Positions 32,796 to 41,158 of a stretch of DNA of 64,000 nucleotides are shown here, in pieces. This DNA comes from JAAYAY01 sp964563135 (GTDB taxonomy: Bacteria > Planctomycetota > Planctomycetia > Pirellulales > Thermoguttaceae), in NCBI GenBank assembly GCA_964563135.1, contig CAZLWV010000020.1, positions 7,579 to 71,578 of the forward strand, in the 5' to 3' direction. Each line of letters starts with the position of its first letter. Positions within the stretch are counted from its first letter, which is position 1. The notes beneath the pieces are model-generated. The model ran no database searches. It had not been told where the DNA came from and worked only from the letters and a program-made list of their open reading frames with translations. A program made the translations under genes and the position numbers.

Positions 32796-34829
32796 ATGAC
32801 ATGGTCTCGGATGTTGATCGCACTGGCCCTTGTCTTGCTGCTGGCGGCGGGCTTGCCGACCGGCACCGCGGCGGCAGCAACGCCTCCGTTGGACTCACCG
32901 TCGCTCGGCTGCCTGGGGCTCGGACCGTCGATGGATGTTGAGTTCCAGAACGGTGTCCTCTACGCCATCGGAGAGGGCACGCTCCGGGTGGTCGAGGTAT
33001 CCGATCCGGCCAGGCCAATCGTCCGGGGTACGATCGACGGCCTCGGCCGCGTTCGCCAGCTCTGTGTCGATGGCTCAGTCGCCTACGTGACTTCGCGTGA
33101 AGACGGGTTGTATCTTGTCGACGTCTCTTCGCCCGAGAAGATGCGGATCCTTGCCCACTACGACACGATCGAACTGGCCACGGGCATCGCCGTTTCGGGC
33201 AGTGTGGCTTTCGTCGCCTGCCGCACTGCCGGCGTGGAACTCGTCGACGTGCGGACGCCCGAAAAACCTGCGCACCTGAGCACGGTTCGCACGGGCGAAG
33301 CCCAGTCGATCTGCGTCCGCAATGGTCTCCTCTATGTGGGCGTTTGGGGCTCGGCGGAACTGGTGATCTGCGATGTCTCCAATCCCCACCAACCGGCCGT
33401 GCTGTCCCGTTCACCACTGGACGGCTATGGCGACGGCGTCGACGTTCGCGGCAACTACTGCTATGTCGCCACCGGTCACCATGCCAAGAGCCTGCCCCAT
33501 GCGAAGCCTGAAGACCCCGGTTACGGGCGAGGCCATGGCATGGAGATCCTCGACATTTCCAGTCCGCAGAAGCCCACGTTCGTCGGACGAGTCAAGTTTC
33601 CCCCCTTCTACCGGCTCGGCATGGACATGTGGGACGTGAAGGTCACCGATCGCTGCGCCTTCGTGGCCGATACCCACAACGGAGCCTTCGTCGTCGACAT
33701 TGCCGATCCAGCCAACCCACGCACAATCGCCCATCACAGGCTGCCCTTCATGACCGGCCACAAAGACACCAGCCCTGCCGCCGGCCTCGCCCTCGGTCGT
33801 GGCACCGTGTTCGTCGCTGGTGCCTGGTCCGACGTGCACACGTTCCCCTGGGATATGTCTTCCACGGGGCAGCAGGCCGAGAAGGATACCCCGTTGACCG
33901 TCGGCCCATCCCCCTCGCTCACTGCCGATCCCCGTTTCCGCACGTACACCCCGCCCGGACAGGTCCATGCGGTCGACTTCGACGATGAGGTTGCCTTCGT
34001 GGCCTGTGGTAACGCCGGTCTGCACTCGATCGAGATTTCGCCGCACATCCGCCCCTTGGCAACCCGGCCGACGGACGGTTTTGCGCTCGGTGTCGCCGCG
34101 AGCGGAGGCCGAGTGTATGTGGCGGAAGGCGAAGGAGGGCTCTCGATCTGGAACCACCGTGGTGCAGGGCAGCTCGAGCCCCTCGGACGCTATCGCGTCC
34201 CGGGCGATTCGGTCCGCCAGGTGGTGGTTGCCGGCAAATACGCCCTGCTCCACGTCGGTCCGGGGACGCTCCACATCGTCGACGTGAGCGAGCCCAGCGA
34301 GCCGTCCCTCGCACTGAAAGACTCGCGGCTGGGCCTCTTCTACTACAACCCCATTTCCCCTGGGCTGTTGGACAACCGATACGCGTGCTGCCACTGGCAT
34401 GTGACGGGCCTTTATTGGTATGACCTGACGGGCGAGTTGCCTCGATGGACCGGCCACAATTATCCGTTCCGCATCGATTCCCGAAACGGCGCCGCCTTCC
34501 TGGGCGAGCGGGCCTTGGTAACCTGCCGCGGTGGCTACACGCTCATGTCCGTCGAAGAACAACGCTCCCTCGACAAGCTCGACATCCGCCGCATCCCCGG
34601 CCAGATCTTCCACGGCAAACCCACCATGGCCGGCGACCGGCTCTACGTCTCCGACCGATACACGGGCGTGGTGACCGAGATCGACATCGGCAATCTTGAG
34701 AAACCGCAGTTCGTCGATCGCCTCGAACTCAAAGAACACCCCGGCCTCATCGTCGTTCACAACGGCATTCCCATCATTCCCGCCGGTTACCAGGGCCTGT
34801 TGGTCTGGGACAAGTGTGGCGCTCGCTGA
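32796..34829 (+). CDS. exported LVIVD-repeat beta-propeller protein
   Basis: 677 residues. ATG at 32796 follows AAGGAGA (32781-32787) and gives the leader MTWSRMLIALALVLLLAAGL; the frame is open 87 bp farther upstream without a site. Repeats of about 40 residues carry the LVIVD pattern: GTLRVVEVSDPARPIVRGTI, GLYLVDVSSPEKMRILAHYD, GVELVDVRTPEKPAHLSTVR, ELVICDVSNPHQPAVLSRSP, GAFVVDIADPANPRTIAHHR and TLHIVDVSEPSEPSLALKDS. These form propeller blades, probably in two propellers given the length. Such proteins are surface or periplasmic binding scaffolds; no enzyme motif is visible. Confidence 0.85.
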   Translation: MTWSRMLIALALVLLLAAGLPTGTAAAATPPLDSPSLGCLGLGPSMDVEFQNGVLYAIGEGTLRVVEVSDPARPIVRGTIDGLGRVRQLCVDGSVAYVTSREDGLYLVDVSSPEKMRILAHYDTIELATGIAVSGSVAFVACRTAGVELVDVRTPEKPAHLSTVRTGEAQSICVRNGLLYVGVWGSAELVICDVSNPHQPAVLSRSPLDGYGDGVDVRGNYCYVATGHHAKSLPHAKPEDPGYGRGHGMEILDISSPQKPTFVGRVKFPPFYRLGMDMWDVKVTDRCAFVADTHNGAFVVDIADPANPRTIAHHRLPFMTGHKDTSPAAGLALGRGTVFVAGAWSDVHTFPWDMSSTGQQAEKDTPLTVGPSPSLTADPRFRTYTPPGQVHAVDFDDEVAFVACGNAGLHSIEISPHIRPLATRPTDGFALGVAASGGRVYVAEGEGGLSIWNHRGAGQLEPLGRYRVPGDSVRQVVVAGKYALLHVGPGTLHIVDVSEPSEPSLALKDSRLGLFYYNPISPGLLDNRYACCHWHVTGLYWYDLTGELPRWTGHNYPFRIDSRNGAAFLGERALVTCRGGYTLMSVEEQRSLDKLDIRRIPGQIFHGKPTMAGDRLYVSDRYTGVVTEIDIGNLEKPQFVDRLELKEHPGLIVVHNGIPIIPAGYQGLLVWDKCGAR

Positions 34830-35038
34830 GGACATCGTGTGAGTTGTTTGATGCCCATCCGAAGGCGTCGGCCATGACTGCGCCTACATCATTCTCGGTT
34901 GAACGAGGAGGAAAACCGAAAGACGCTGCAAATTGCGTTCGATTTCGCCGATTCCCGCAACACCTGACCTTCCTCTGTTCCCTCTGTGCCCTCCTGTTCA
35001 AACCAGCCCCTTCATTCCCCTCTGCACCAGCCACTTCC

Positions 35039-35236
35039 ATGATCACTCCCCTCAAGATCCCGCCCGGATGGCCCGACGACTTCCCCGACTCGCGAAGAGA
35101 CGTCCTCACAGCTCACCCATTCCTGGGCTGGGTGGCCGACCCGTTCCTCAAGCCCGATTTCTTCGAGGGTGACCGCAGCATCCTTGACTTGGTGCGTTTT
35201 ATTGACGAAAACAGAGGGCGCCGCAGATCGGCCTGA
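35039..35236 (+). CDS. small hypothetical protein or gene fragment
   Basis: 65 codons from ATG 35039 (MITPLKIPPGWPDDFPDSRR to a basic tail RGRRRSA). The ATG lacks a clear ribosome-binding site. I recognise no family. It lies in a 457-bp gap (34830-35286) between the LVIVD propeller and the GH172 gene; the rest of that gap shows only a TCTGT-rich tract near 34972-35000 and no gene. Confidence 0.25.
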   Translation: MITPLKIPPGWPDDFPDSRRDVLTAHPFLGWVADPFLKPDFFEGDRSILDLVRFIDENRGRRRSA

Positions 35237-35286
35237 CTGATCCTTCTTCAACACGTCACTTTTCTGCACCCGGGGAGCTGATTCCA

Positions 35287-36912
35287 ATGCTCGGCAGACA
35301 TTTCCGCTTCCGTTCGCTCAGCATCGCCATCGCTGTATGGCTGATCGCCGCCGCCACCGCCTCCGTCACCTTCGCCCAAGGCAGCCTCGCCGGCCTCACC
35401 CAGTGGGAAGAAGGCCGCAGCATGCGGGCAGGATCCAATGCCTGGATCGAAAACGACAAGTACAGCGGCGAAAACAACTTCGATCGTCCCGACCGGATCG
35501 AACCGGGCCAGACCTACGTGATGGCCGACCTGGAAGGGCCCGGAATCATCACCCACATCTGGCTGACCTTCCTCCAGGAGCCGCACTTCTGGGTCACCGA
35601 CGGGGCTGCCGATCCCAAGGAAATGCTGCTGCGAATCTACTGGGACGGCCGCGAGAAGCCCGACGTGGAGGCGCCTGTGGGCGACTTCTTTGCCAACTGT
35701 TTTGGCAAACGCATGGAAGTGGTGAGCGTGCCGGTGATCGTCGAGGATGCGGACTCGTACAACTGCTTCTGGCACATGCCCTTCCGCAAGTCCGCTCGCA
35801 TCGAGATTGTCAACCAGAGCAACAGGCCGATCCGCAAACTCTACAACAACGTCGACTGGATCAAGAAGAAGTCGCTCCCCGAAAACACGATGTACTTCTG
35901 CGCCCAATACCGGCAGGAGTACCCGGCCACGAGCGGCGGAAACTACCTCGTTCTCGATGCCGAAGGGAAGGGCTACTACGTCGGCACAGTCTACGCCGTC
36001 CGCACCCGCAGTCCGTCCTGGTTCGGCGAGGGGGACGAGATGATCTACATCGACGGGGAGGAGAAACCATCGATCCGCGGCACGGGCACGGAAGACTACT
36101 TCCTCTCGGCCTGGGGGCTGAAGAAGAACAGCACGCCCTATTTTGGCGTGCCCTATCTGAGCCATCCGGACGCGGTCGTCGGCCAGATGACCTGCAGCTA
36201 CCGCTGGCACGTCCACGATCCGCTCGTGTTCAACACGGGCATTCGCGTGACTTTTGAGACCTTTGGCTGGATGTCGCCCGACGAAAACAAGGAGCACCGG
36301 GCCCATAGCTGGAACGAGCGTGAGGATGACTTCAGCAGCGTGGCCTTCTGGTACCAGATGGGGCCGACCAAGAAGTTCACCGAGATGCCTTCGGCCGAAG
36401 AGCGCAAGCTCCCCAGTCTGGAACGGGTGCTCGTCTGGGGCAAGGAAGCCGTCGACGCCAGGTTCCATGGGGCCGGTGAAGCGAAGGTCCAGGAGGGCCA
36501 GCGCTATCTCGAATCGGGCAGCCAGCTCCTGTTCAAACCCGAGGGCAAAGAACAGGGTTGGGTCGAGTACACCTTCGACGTCAAGGAGAAGGAGCCGCTG
36601 CGGCTCCTTCTGGAGATGACGCGCTCCTACGACTACGGCGTCTGGCAACCCATTTTGAACGGCGTCAAGATCGGCGAGCCCATCGACTTCTACCAGCCCC
36701 AGCCTGACCTGTCGGAATTCCACCTCATGGATTTCTGGCCCGAGCCCGGCAAGTACACCCTGCGGCTGGAATGCGTCGGTAAGAACCGCGACTCGAGCGG
36801 CTATAGCCTCGGCTGCAATTCGGTCCGCCTCCGCGAGCGCCGCCCCCGCGTCAAAGCCTTTGGCTACGACAAGGACAAGAACTGGCGCCAGGAGCAGGTC
36901 CTCTACGATTGA
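35287..36912 (+). CDS. exported DUF2961 / GH172-family glycoside hydrolase
   Basis: 541 residues with signal peptide MLGRHFRFRSLSIAIAVWLI. DUF2961 is the GH172 family, whose characterised members act on alpha-D-fructofuranosyl and D-arabinofuranosyl linkages and assemble through a double jelly-roll fold. SIRGTGTEDYFLSAWG holds the conserved acid/base Glu269, equivalent to Glu270 in the studied enzyme. Other family blocks are the opening QWEEGRSMRAGSNAWIE and GPGIITHIWLTF. The last 120 residues (RYLESGSQLLFKPEG, LEMTRSYDYGVW) form a C-terminal beta-domain that fits an extra module. GGGGAG lies 9 nt before the ATG. Target glycan unknown. Confidence 0.9.
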   Translation: MLGRHFRFRSLSIAIAVWLIAAATASVTFAQGSLAGLTQWEEGRSMRAGSNAWIENDKYSGENNFDRPDRIEPGQTYVMADLEGPGIITHIWLTFLQEPHFWVTDGAADPKEMLLRIYWDGREKPDVEAPVGDFFANCFGKRMEVVSVPVIVEDADSYNCFWHMPFRKSARIEIVNQSNRPIRKLYNNVDWIKKKSLPENTMYFCAQYRQEYPATSGGNYLVLDAEGKGYYVGTVYAVRTRSPSWFGEGDEMIYIDGEEKPSIRGTGTEDYFLSAWGLKKNSTPYFGVPYLSHPDAVVGQMTCSYRWHVHDPLVFNTGIRVTFETFGWMSPDENKEHRAHSWNEREDDFSSVAFWYQMGPTKKFTEMPSAEERKLPSLERVLVWGKEAVDARFHGAGEAKVQEGQRYLESGSQLLFKPEGKEQGWVEYTFDVKEKEPLRLLLEMTRSYDYGVWQPILNGVKIGEPIDFYQPQPDLSEFHLMDFWPEPGKYTLRLECVGKNRDSSGYSLGCNSVRLRERRPRVKAFGYDKDKNWRQEQVLYD

Positions 36913-37041
36913 ACCGCATGACATCGTCAGATGCTGGCAACTCCGGCAGACCGGCTTGGCTTGTCAACATCCCCGTGAGATACGTTCTTGATGTGGCGGG
37001 ACGGGAGGCAATCCTGTCCAGCAGATCAGAAAGGTCCTGCC

Positions 37042-38232
37042 ATGGCCATGCCGCACCGCCGCCAGTTTCTGAAGCAATCCTCCGCTCTGGCCGCCGGACT
37101 GTCCGCGGGACTGGCTGCCATGTCGGCCGCAGATGCCGCCGAGCCGCACCGGCCGGATAGCCGCGGCCGTTTTCGCTATCTCGGCTGGCAGCTTGGACTG
37201 TCCTATCAGGCCTCCGCTCCCGAAGGCCGGCGTCCAGAGGAACTCCGGCAGCTTCTTCGCGAGATGCGCGACCATGGCATGAACTTCATCAGCTTCATGC
37301 TCGTCAGCTACCGGTTCTTCGATCCCGAGCACGACGGATTCGACTGGCCCGTCCGTCGCGGGGGGCTTCTGAGCTACCGCGACGAACATTCCCTGAACGC
37401 CCGCGAGGAAACCGAGTTCCTGGGCGACATCATCCAGGAGGCCAAGGAAGCCGGTTTTCACGTCCAGCTCATGACCAACGGCGGCATCTGGAACCCCGAG
37501 CGGATCGCCAACGGTTACCCGCACGCGCGGCCGCAGCTCGACTGGGACGGCCGTCAAACGAGTTGGGTACACTGCCCGGATATCGCCGACGGCTATCGCT
37601 GCGTGCGGGACACCCTGCTCGATGCCCTGGAACGCTACGCCGCTCGGGGCGTGTCGAGCTATGCCATCGAATACCCGGGTTACATCGGCAACGGTTGCCT
37701 CTGCGAGGCGACGCGAGCAGCCTTTGCCGCCGAGACGGGTCAGGAGTTGACGCCTGATTGGGCCCGTGCCAGCCGCCAGCAGTTCAATCGCTGGAAAGAG
37801 CAGCACATCGGCGCGATTCTCAAGCGGCTGGTCGACGAAGTCCACACGCAAACGCCCCAAGTGGAAATCTGGCAGCACACGGCATGCACGGCCAGCGGCG
37901 GGCGGGGCCACGCACCGGATCCGCTCCGCAAGGCCGGCATCGCGGCAACCATGCCCTACCTGATGCACAGCTCCTCGCCCGATTTCTCAGGTCTCTCGAA
38001 AAACGTCGACGCCTGCTCACCCCTCCCTGCCGTGGCCCACGTCTGCGTTCGTGCCAAGCCGTTCAAAAACTACGCGATTCCGCCCAAGAACCCCGCGATG
38101 ATCGGCAGGTTCTTCGACGCCGTCGAGAAGACCCAGATGGAGAACCTCGTCGGTCTCGTCTTCTTCAACGAAAGCAACGTGCCGCCGGAGAATCGCCAGG
38201 CCGTGTACGACGGAATCAAACGGTTCGTCTAG
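37042..38232 (+). CDS. Tat-exported TIM-barrel-like protein, family not recognised
   Basis: 396 residues with twin-arginine leader MAMPHRRQFLKQSSALAAGL; the ATG at 37048 is an equally good start. The mature protein has barrel-like beta/alpha alternation: HGMNFISFMLVSYRFFDPEH, AGFHVQLMTNGGIWNPERIA, RGVSSYAIEYPGYIGNGC and PQVEIWQHTACTASGGRG. Charged residues at strand ends (for example the Glu of AIEYPG and of FFNESN) could be catalytic as in retaining glycosidases, but I cannot assign a GH family. It follows the GH172 gene by 130 bp on the same strand, so a role in the same glycan pathway is likely. Confidence 0.7.
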   Translation: MAMPHRRQFLKQSSALAAGLSAGLAAMSAADAAEPHRPDSRGRFRYLGWQLGLSYQASAPEGRRPEELRQLLREMRDHGMNFISFMLVSYRFFDPEHDGFDWPVRRGGLLSYRDEHSLNAREETEFLGDIIQEAKEAGFHVQLMTNGGIWNPERIANGYPHARPQLDWDGRQTSWVHCPDIADGYRCVRDTLLDALERYAARGVSSYAIEYPGYIGNGCLCEATRAAFAAETGQELTPDWARASRQQFNRWKEQHIGAILKRLVDEVHTQTPQVEIWQHTACTASGGRGHAPDPLRKAGIAATMPYLMHSSSPDFSGLSKNVDACSPLPAVAHVCVRAKPFKNYAIPPKNPAMIGRFFDAVEKTQMENLVGLVFFNESNVPPENRQAVYDGIKRFV

Positions 38233-38475
38233 TCCTCGTTGGAGTCCAGCCTTTGGGCTGTCTGAGGGATGACTGCAAAGCCACGTAACGGTGCAGCGCT
38301 CCTCTTCAGCGAAGCACTCCAGTTCCTGGATTCCTTGGCGCAACTTATGTTTCGGACGCGACTCCTGGAGATACCTCCATCCTCCCAGTCCCAGAGCAAC
38401 CAGGACGGACAGCCCCAGCAGCGCCCGAAGTCGGGACTGATACCACTGAAGTTGTCTTTTGCAGGTCTGGCTCAT
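38017..38475 (-). CDS. possible small membrane protein; C-terminal half doubtful
   Basis: An ATG at 38475 starts 5 bp after the stop of the upstream minus-strand gene. The first 50 residues look real: a basic start (MSQTCKRQLQWYQSRLRALL) and one hydrophobic segment (LLGLSVLVALGLGGW), as in many short planctomycete membrane proteins. After about residue 85 the frame runs antisense through the end of the barrel gene at 37042-38232 and is no longer convincing. It may be a short gene whose stop was lost through an error, or chance. Confidence 0.25.
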   Translation of the reverse strand: MSQTCKRQLQWYQSRLRALLGLSVLVALGLGGWRYLQESRPKHKLRQGIQELECFAEEERCTVTWLCSHPSDSPKAGLQRGLDEPFDSVVHGLAILRRHVAFVEEDETDEVLHLGLLDGVEEPADHRGVLGRNRVVFERLGTNADVGHGREG

Positions 38476-38480
38476 GCTCC

Positions 38481-40013
38481 TCAGGCTGAAGCCTGGACTC
38501 CAGCTTTCCGCCGCAGAATCAGCAGTGAACGTGGCGGGATGTCCCAGCGGCTCTGGGGTTGCAGCGCGAGGGCCTCGGTCGGCACGTACTTGTCGGCGGT
38601 CGTCACTACGGCGGCGGCCTCCGTGTAATTGGCCAGCACTACGTAGAACTCTTGATTGGCAAACACCGAGGCCACCACACCTTTTGGGAGCGGCTGCGTG
38701 AATAGGTCTGAGTCGCCGATCTCGAGCCAGGCCCAGGTCCCTTCCTCAACCATCGGCAGGTACTGCGCCAGCCAACGGGCGTGAGTTGGCCGGGCTTGAG
38801 GACGCCCCGGCTGAGAATCCCACCAGCCGTAGCTGTATGGGCCCTCGGGATGGGCCTGGTAGTACTTCCAGATCGCCCGGCAATGCCGCGTCCAGAAGCA
38901 CTTCTCCTCCGGCGGGTAGTCGATGCCCGGAATTACGGCGCGCTCGCCCGTGAACGGACGCCCGGCCAGGAGCACCGGAAACTGCATGTAGGGGATCGCA
39001 TGGAGGTACAGCTCGTCCTCATTGGCGATCGTGGCGCGACTCATGTCCAGACACGGAACGACGTACGGCGGATGGTTCTTCACCTCCTCCCGCAGCTTGT
39101 CCCCTTGCCGGCCACCTTCGCCGACCCAGAGGTAATCGTACACCTTCAAGTCGGTGCTGGGACATCGCGCGCCGCCGCGATGCACCTTGACCACACCGCC
39201 GCGACGATGCACCTCGGCGTAAATCATCGCCAACAGATCAGCCAAAGCTCCGTCGTTTTCAGCCGTTTCCTGGAACGCCAGCACCTGGTCGCCCGTGGCC
39301 TCGCCGGACAGGTCCGGCGGCTGGCGATAGCCAAGGTCATTGTAGATGCCGTCGACACCGTACTGGTCCAGAATCCGAACAACGTGCTTCAAGTAGTAGG
39401 CTCGCCATCCGGGGCTGGCCGGCGAACAGTGGGCATAGCGGAAGTAGATCTCCACCAAGGGGCGGTCGTCCGCATCGGTCCACTCTTCACGGAAATCGGG
39501 GTCGGTCTTCTCGAAGTAGCCGCTCGAAGCGTACACGATCAGCTTCATACCGCGACGGTGAACCATCTCGACAAACCGGTGGAAACCGGCCGGGTTCAGC
39601 GCGTCGAGCTTGTGGGAGCCGAAGAGCCGTTGCGAATCGTTCCACTCTTCGTGGACATGAATCAAACGGATGCCGTGGTCCCGGAGCGAATCGAGTTCCC
39701 GCTCGTCCCAGTCGTCGGGATCCCAGGGCTTGCGGCAGGGATACTCGCCCAAATTGTAACAGCACTGTCCGGGCAAGTAGCTGGCAATCAGGTGCTTCCT
39801 CATGCACGTGCGGATGCCGCGTTCGGCCAGCCGGATGTTCTCAAGCCGGTTTCGGTGTTCGGTACCCGTGTACTCAGCCAGCACGGCAGGAACCGCAGAT
39901 CGAACCTGGGGGGCTCGAGCCCCTGCAGTGGCCGCTGCCGAGACTCGGTCGACGACCGTTCCGGCCGTGGCGGCAGCGGCACTCGCTTTCAAGAAGTCGC
40001 GTCTCTGCATCAT
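38481..40013 (-). CDS. Tat-exported barrel protein, glycoside hydrolase-like, family not recognised
   Basis: 510 residues. Tat-type leader MMQRRDFLKASAAAATAGTV; a GGAGGG site precedes either of the two tandem ATGs (40013, 40010). Barrel-like elements are HGIRLIHVHEEWNDSQRLFG, RRGMKLIVYASSGYFEKTDP, YGVDGIYNDLGYRQPPDLSG and GGVVKVHRGGARCPSTD. The motif DGIYNDLGY resembles the catalytic-Asp strand (DxxxxD at the end of beta-4) of alpha-galactosidase-like barrels. A C-terminal beta-domain (FANQEFYVVLANYTEAAAVV) with a final alanine-rich tail is typical of GH36/GH31-type enzymes. Exported; substrate unknown. The UroD-like gene ends 22 bp upstream on the same strand. Confidence 0.7.
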   Translation of the reverse strand: MMQRRDFLKASAAAATAGTVVDRVSAAATAGARAPQVRSAVPAVLAEYTGTEHRNRLENIRLAERGIRTCMRKHLIASYLPGQCCYNLGEYPCRKPWDPDDWDERELDSLRDHGIRLIHVHEEWNDSQRLFGSHKLDALNPAGFHRFVEMVHRRGMKLIVYASSGYFEKTDPDFREEWTDADDRPLVEIYFRYAHCSPASPGWRAYYLKHVVRILDQYGVDGIYNDLGYRQPPDLSGEATGDQVLAFQETAENDGALADLLAMIYAEVHRRGGVVKVHRGGARCPSTDLKVYDYLWVGEGGRQGDKLREEVKNHPPYVVPCLDMSRATIANEDELYLHAIPYMQFPVLLAGRPFTGERAVIPGIDYPPEEKCFWTRHCRAIWKYYQAHPEGPYSYGWWDSQPGRPQARPTHARWLAQYLPMVEEGTWAWLEIGDSDLFTQPLPKGVVASVFANQEFYVVLANYTEAAAVVTTADKYVPTEALALQPQSRWDIPPRSLLILRRKAGVQASA

Positions 40014-40035
40014 GTCCCTCCTGCCTGTCAGGCCA

Positions 40036-41118
40036 TCAAACCCGATACCCCCTCACCCGTTCCATCAGCCCATTCGCCTCGTCCACGTCGGGTACTCCGC
40101 TGACTTGATAAAGCACTCCCCCCGGCAATTCGTGCCGGTCAAGCCTCGCCGCGAACGCTTCGTGCGGCACTTGGACCACCAGCGGCATGTCCCCTGTCCG
40201 CTGTTGAATCTCGCCGAGCACGTCGAACGCCTTGGGAAACCCGCGATCGTCCCCCAGGAAGATCGCCTTGAGACCCGCAAAGCTGGACACGGCTTCCAGG
40301 AGGTGACGGCCGTTGCCATGGATGTGGACCACACCGCCGTCGAACTGGCGGAAGATACGTTCGACGGGCCCTCGGCCCCATTCCTCCAGCGTATCGACCG
40401 ACGTCATGTGGAACGGATCGACGCTCTCCGAAATGATCCGCCCCGGGATCCACTGGACCATGTTGCTGCACGTTCCCTCTTCTGGCCCCGTCGTGTTCTC
40501 AAAGAACGCCGACTGGACCGCCACGTTGATTTCGAAGGCCAGCTTGATCGCCCGGCGCACCTCGTCCGCATGCTCGTACAGGCTCAGGTAAGTCTCCGTG
40601 GCCCCGACCAGTTCGAAAACGAAGTTCAGCCCGTCGATCAGGATGAAGTGGCTTATGCCAAACTTGCCCGCCGCCCCTTCGGTGAAAATGCGGAGCTGGT
40701 TCAGATATCGAGTGAACCACGGATGGGAGCGGTCCATCCGCAACCGGTCCAGCTCCGACCAGCTCTTCAGGATCGGTGCGACCATCGAGGAAATCCAGCC
40801 CGTCTCCGGATGGGCCATGAACTGCACCTCGCCTCCCAGCAGGCCGCCGTAAAGTCCCTGGTCCATTTCGCTCAGGTAGGCACCGGGCACGGAATCGTCT
40901 TCGACGCCGGCCCTCTCCGCGAAATAGCGGTTCCAGAAGGCGATCCGCCCGGACGGGTCCGGCGCCTCGCAGTAACCTTCCGCATATCGGGCCTGGAACT
41001 CGGCAATCGCCCGGCTGGGCGTTTCCGTCACGGCAAAGATCCGGTCCTGTGCCCGCCGCTCGTAAAGCCGGCGGAGCCCGGGCAGCACGTCATTCAGGAT
41101 TGGCTTGTAGGCAAACAT
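40036..41118 (-). CDS. uroporphyrinogen decarboxylase-like (UroD/MtaA superfamily) protein
   Basis: 360 residues from ATG 41118; a TTG at 41181 would add 21 residues and overlap the upstream gene, and neither start has a clear ribosome-binding site. The core has UroD-superfamily features: a barrel with ISHFILIDGLNFVFELVGAT and YLSLYEHADEVRRAIKLAFE, a strand ending in FDGGVVHIHGNGRHLLEAVS (conserved His), and MPLVVQVPHEAF. It lacks the N-terminal Arg-rich motif of true HemE, so haem synthesis is unlikely; planctomycetes carry many such paralogues, some similar to methyltransferases. It has no signal peptide, unlike almost all its neighbours. It lies between two glycoside-hydrolase-like genes on the same strand, 40 bp after the GH36-like gene. 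Confidence 0.75.
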   Translation of the reverse strand: MFAYKPILNDVLPGLRRLYERRAQDRIFAVTETPSRAIAEFQARYAEGYCEAPDPSGRIAFWNRYFAERAGVEDDSVPGAYLSEMDQGLYGGLLGGEVQFMAHPETGWISSMVAPILKSWSELDRLRMDRSHPWFTRYLNQLRIFTEGAAGKFGISHFILIDGLNFVFELVGATETYLSLYEHADEVRRAIKLAFEINVAVQSAFFENTTGPEEGTCSNMVQWIPGRIISESVDPFHMTSVDTLEEWGRGPVERIFRQFDGGVVHIHGNGRHLLEAVSSFAGLKAIFLGDDRGFPKAFDVLGEIQQRTGDMPLVVQVPHEAFAARLDRHELPGGVLYQVSGVPDVDEANGLMERVRGYRV

Positions 41119-41158
41119 CTTCGTCCCGTTCAGAATCCAGCAGGCCCGTTGCCGCGAA

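Noticed and set aside
34972..35002. TCTGT-rich tract resembling intergenic repeats found near GxxExxY genes
   Set aside because: Only one short copy is seen and no GxxExxY gene is present.
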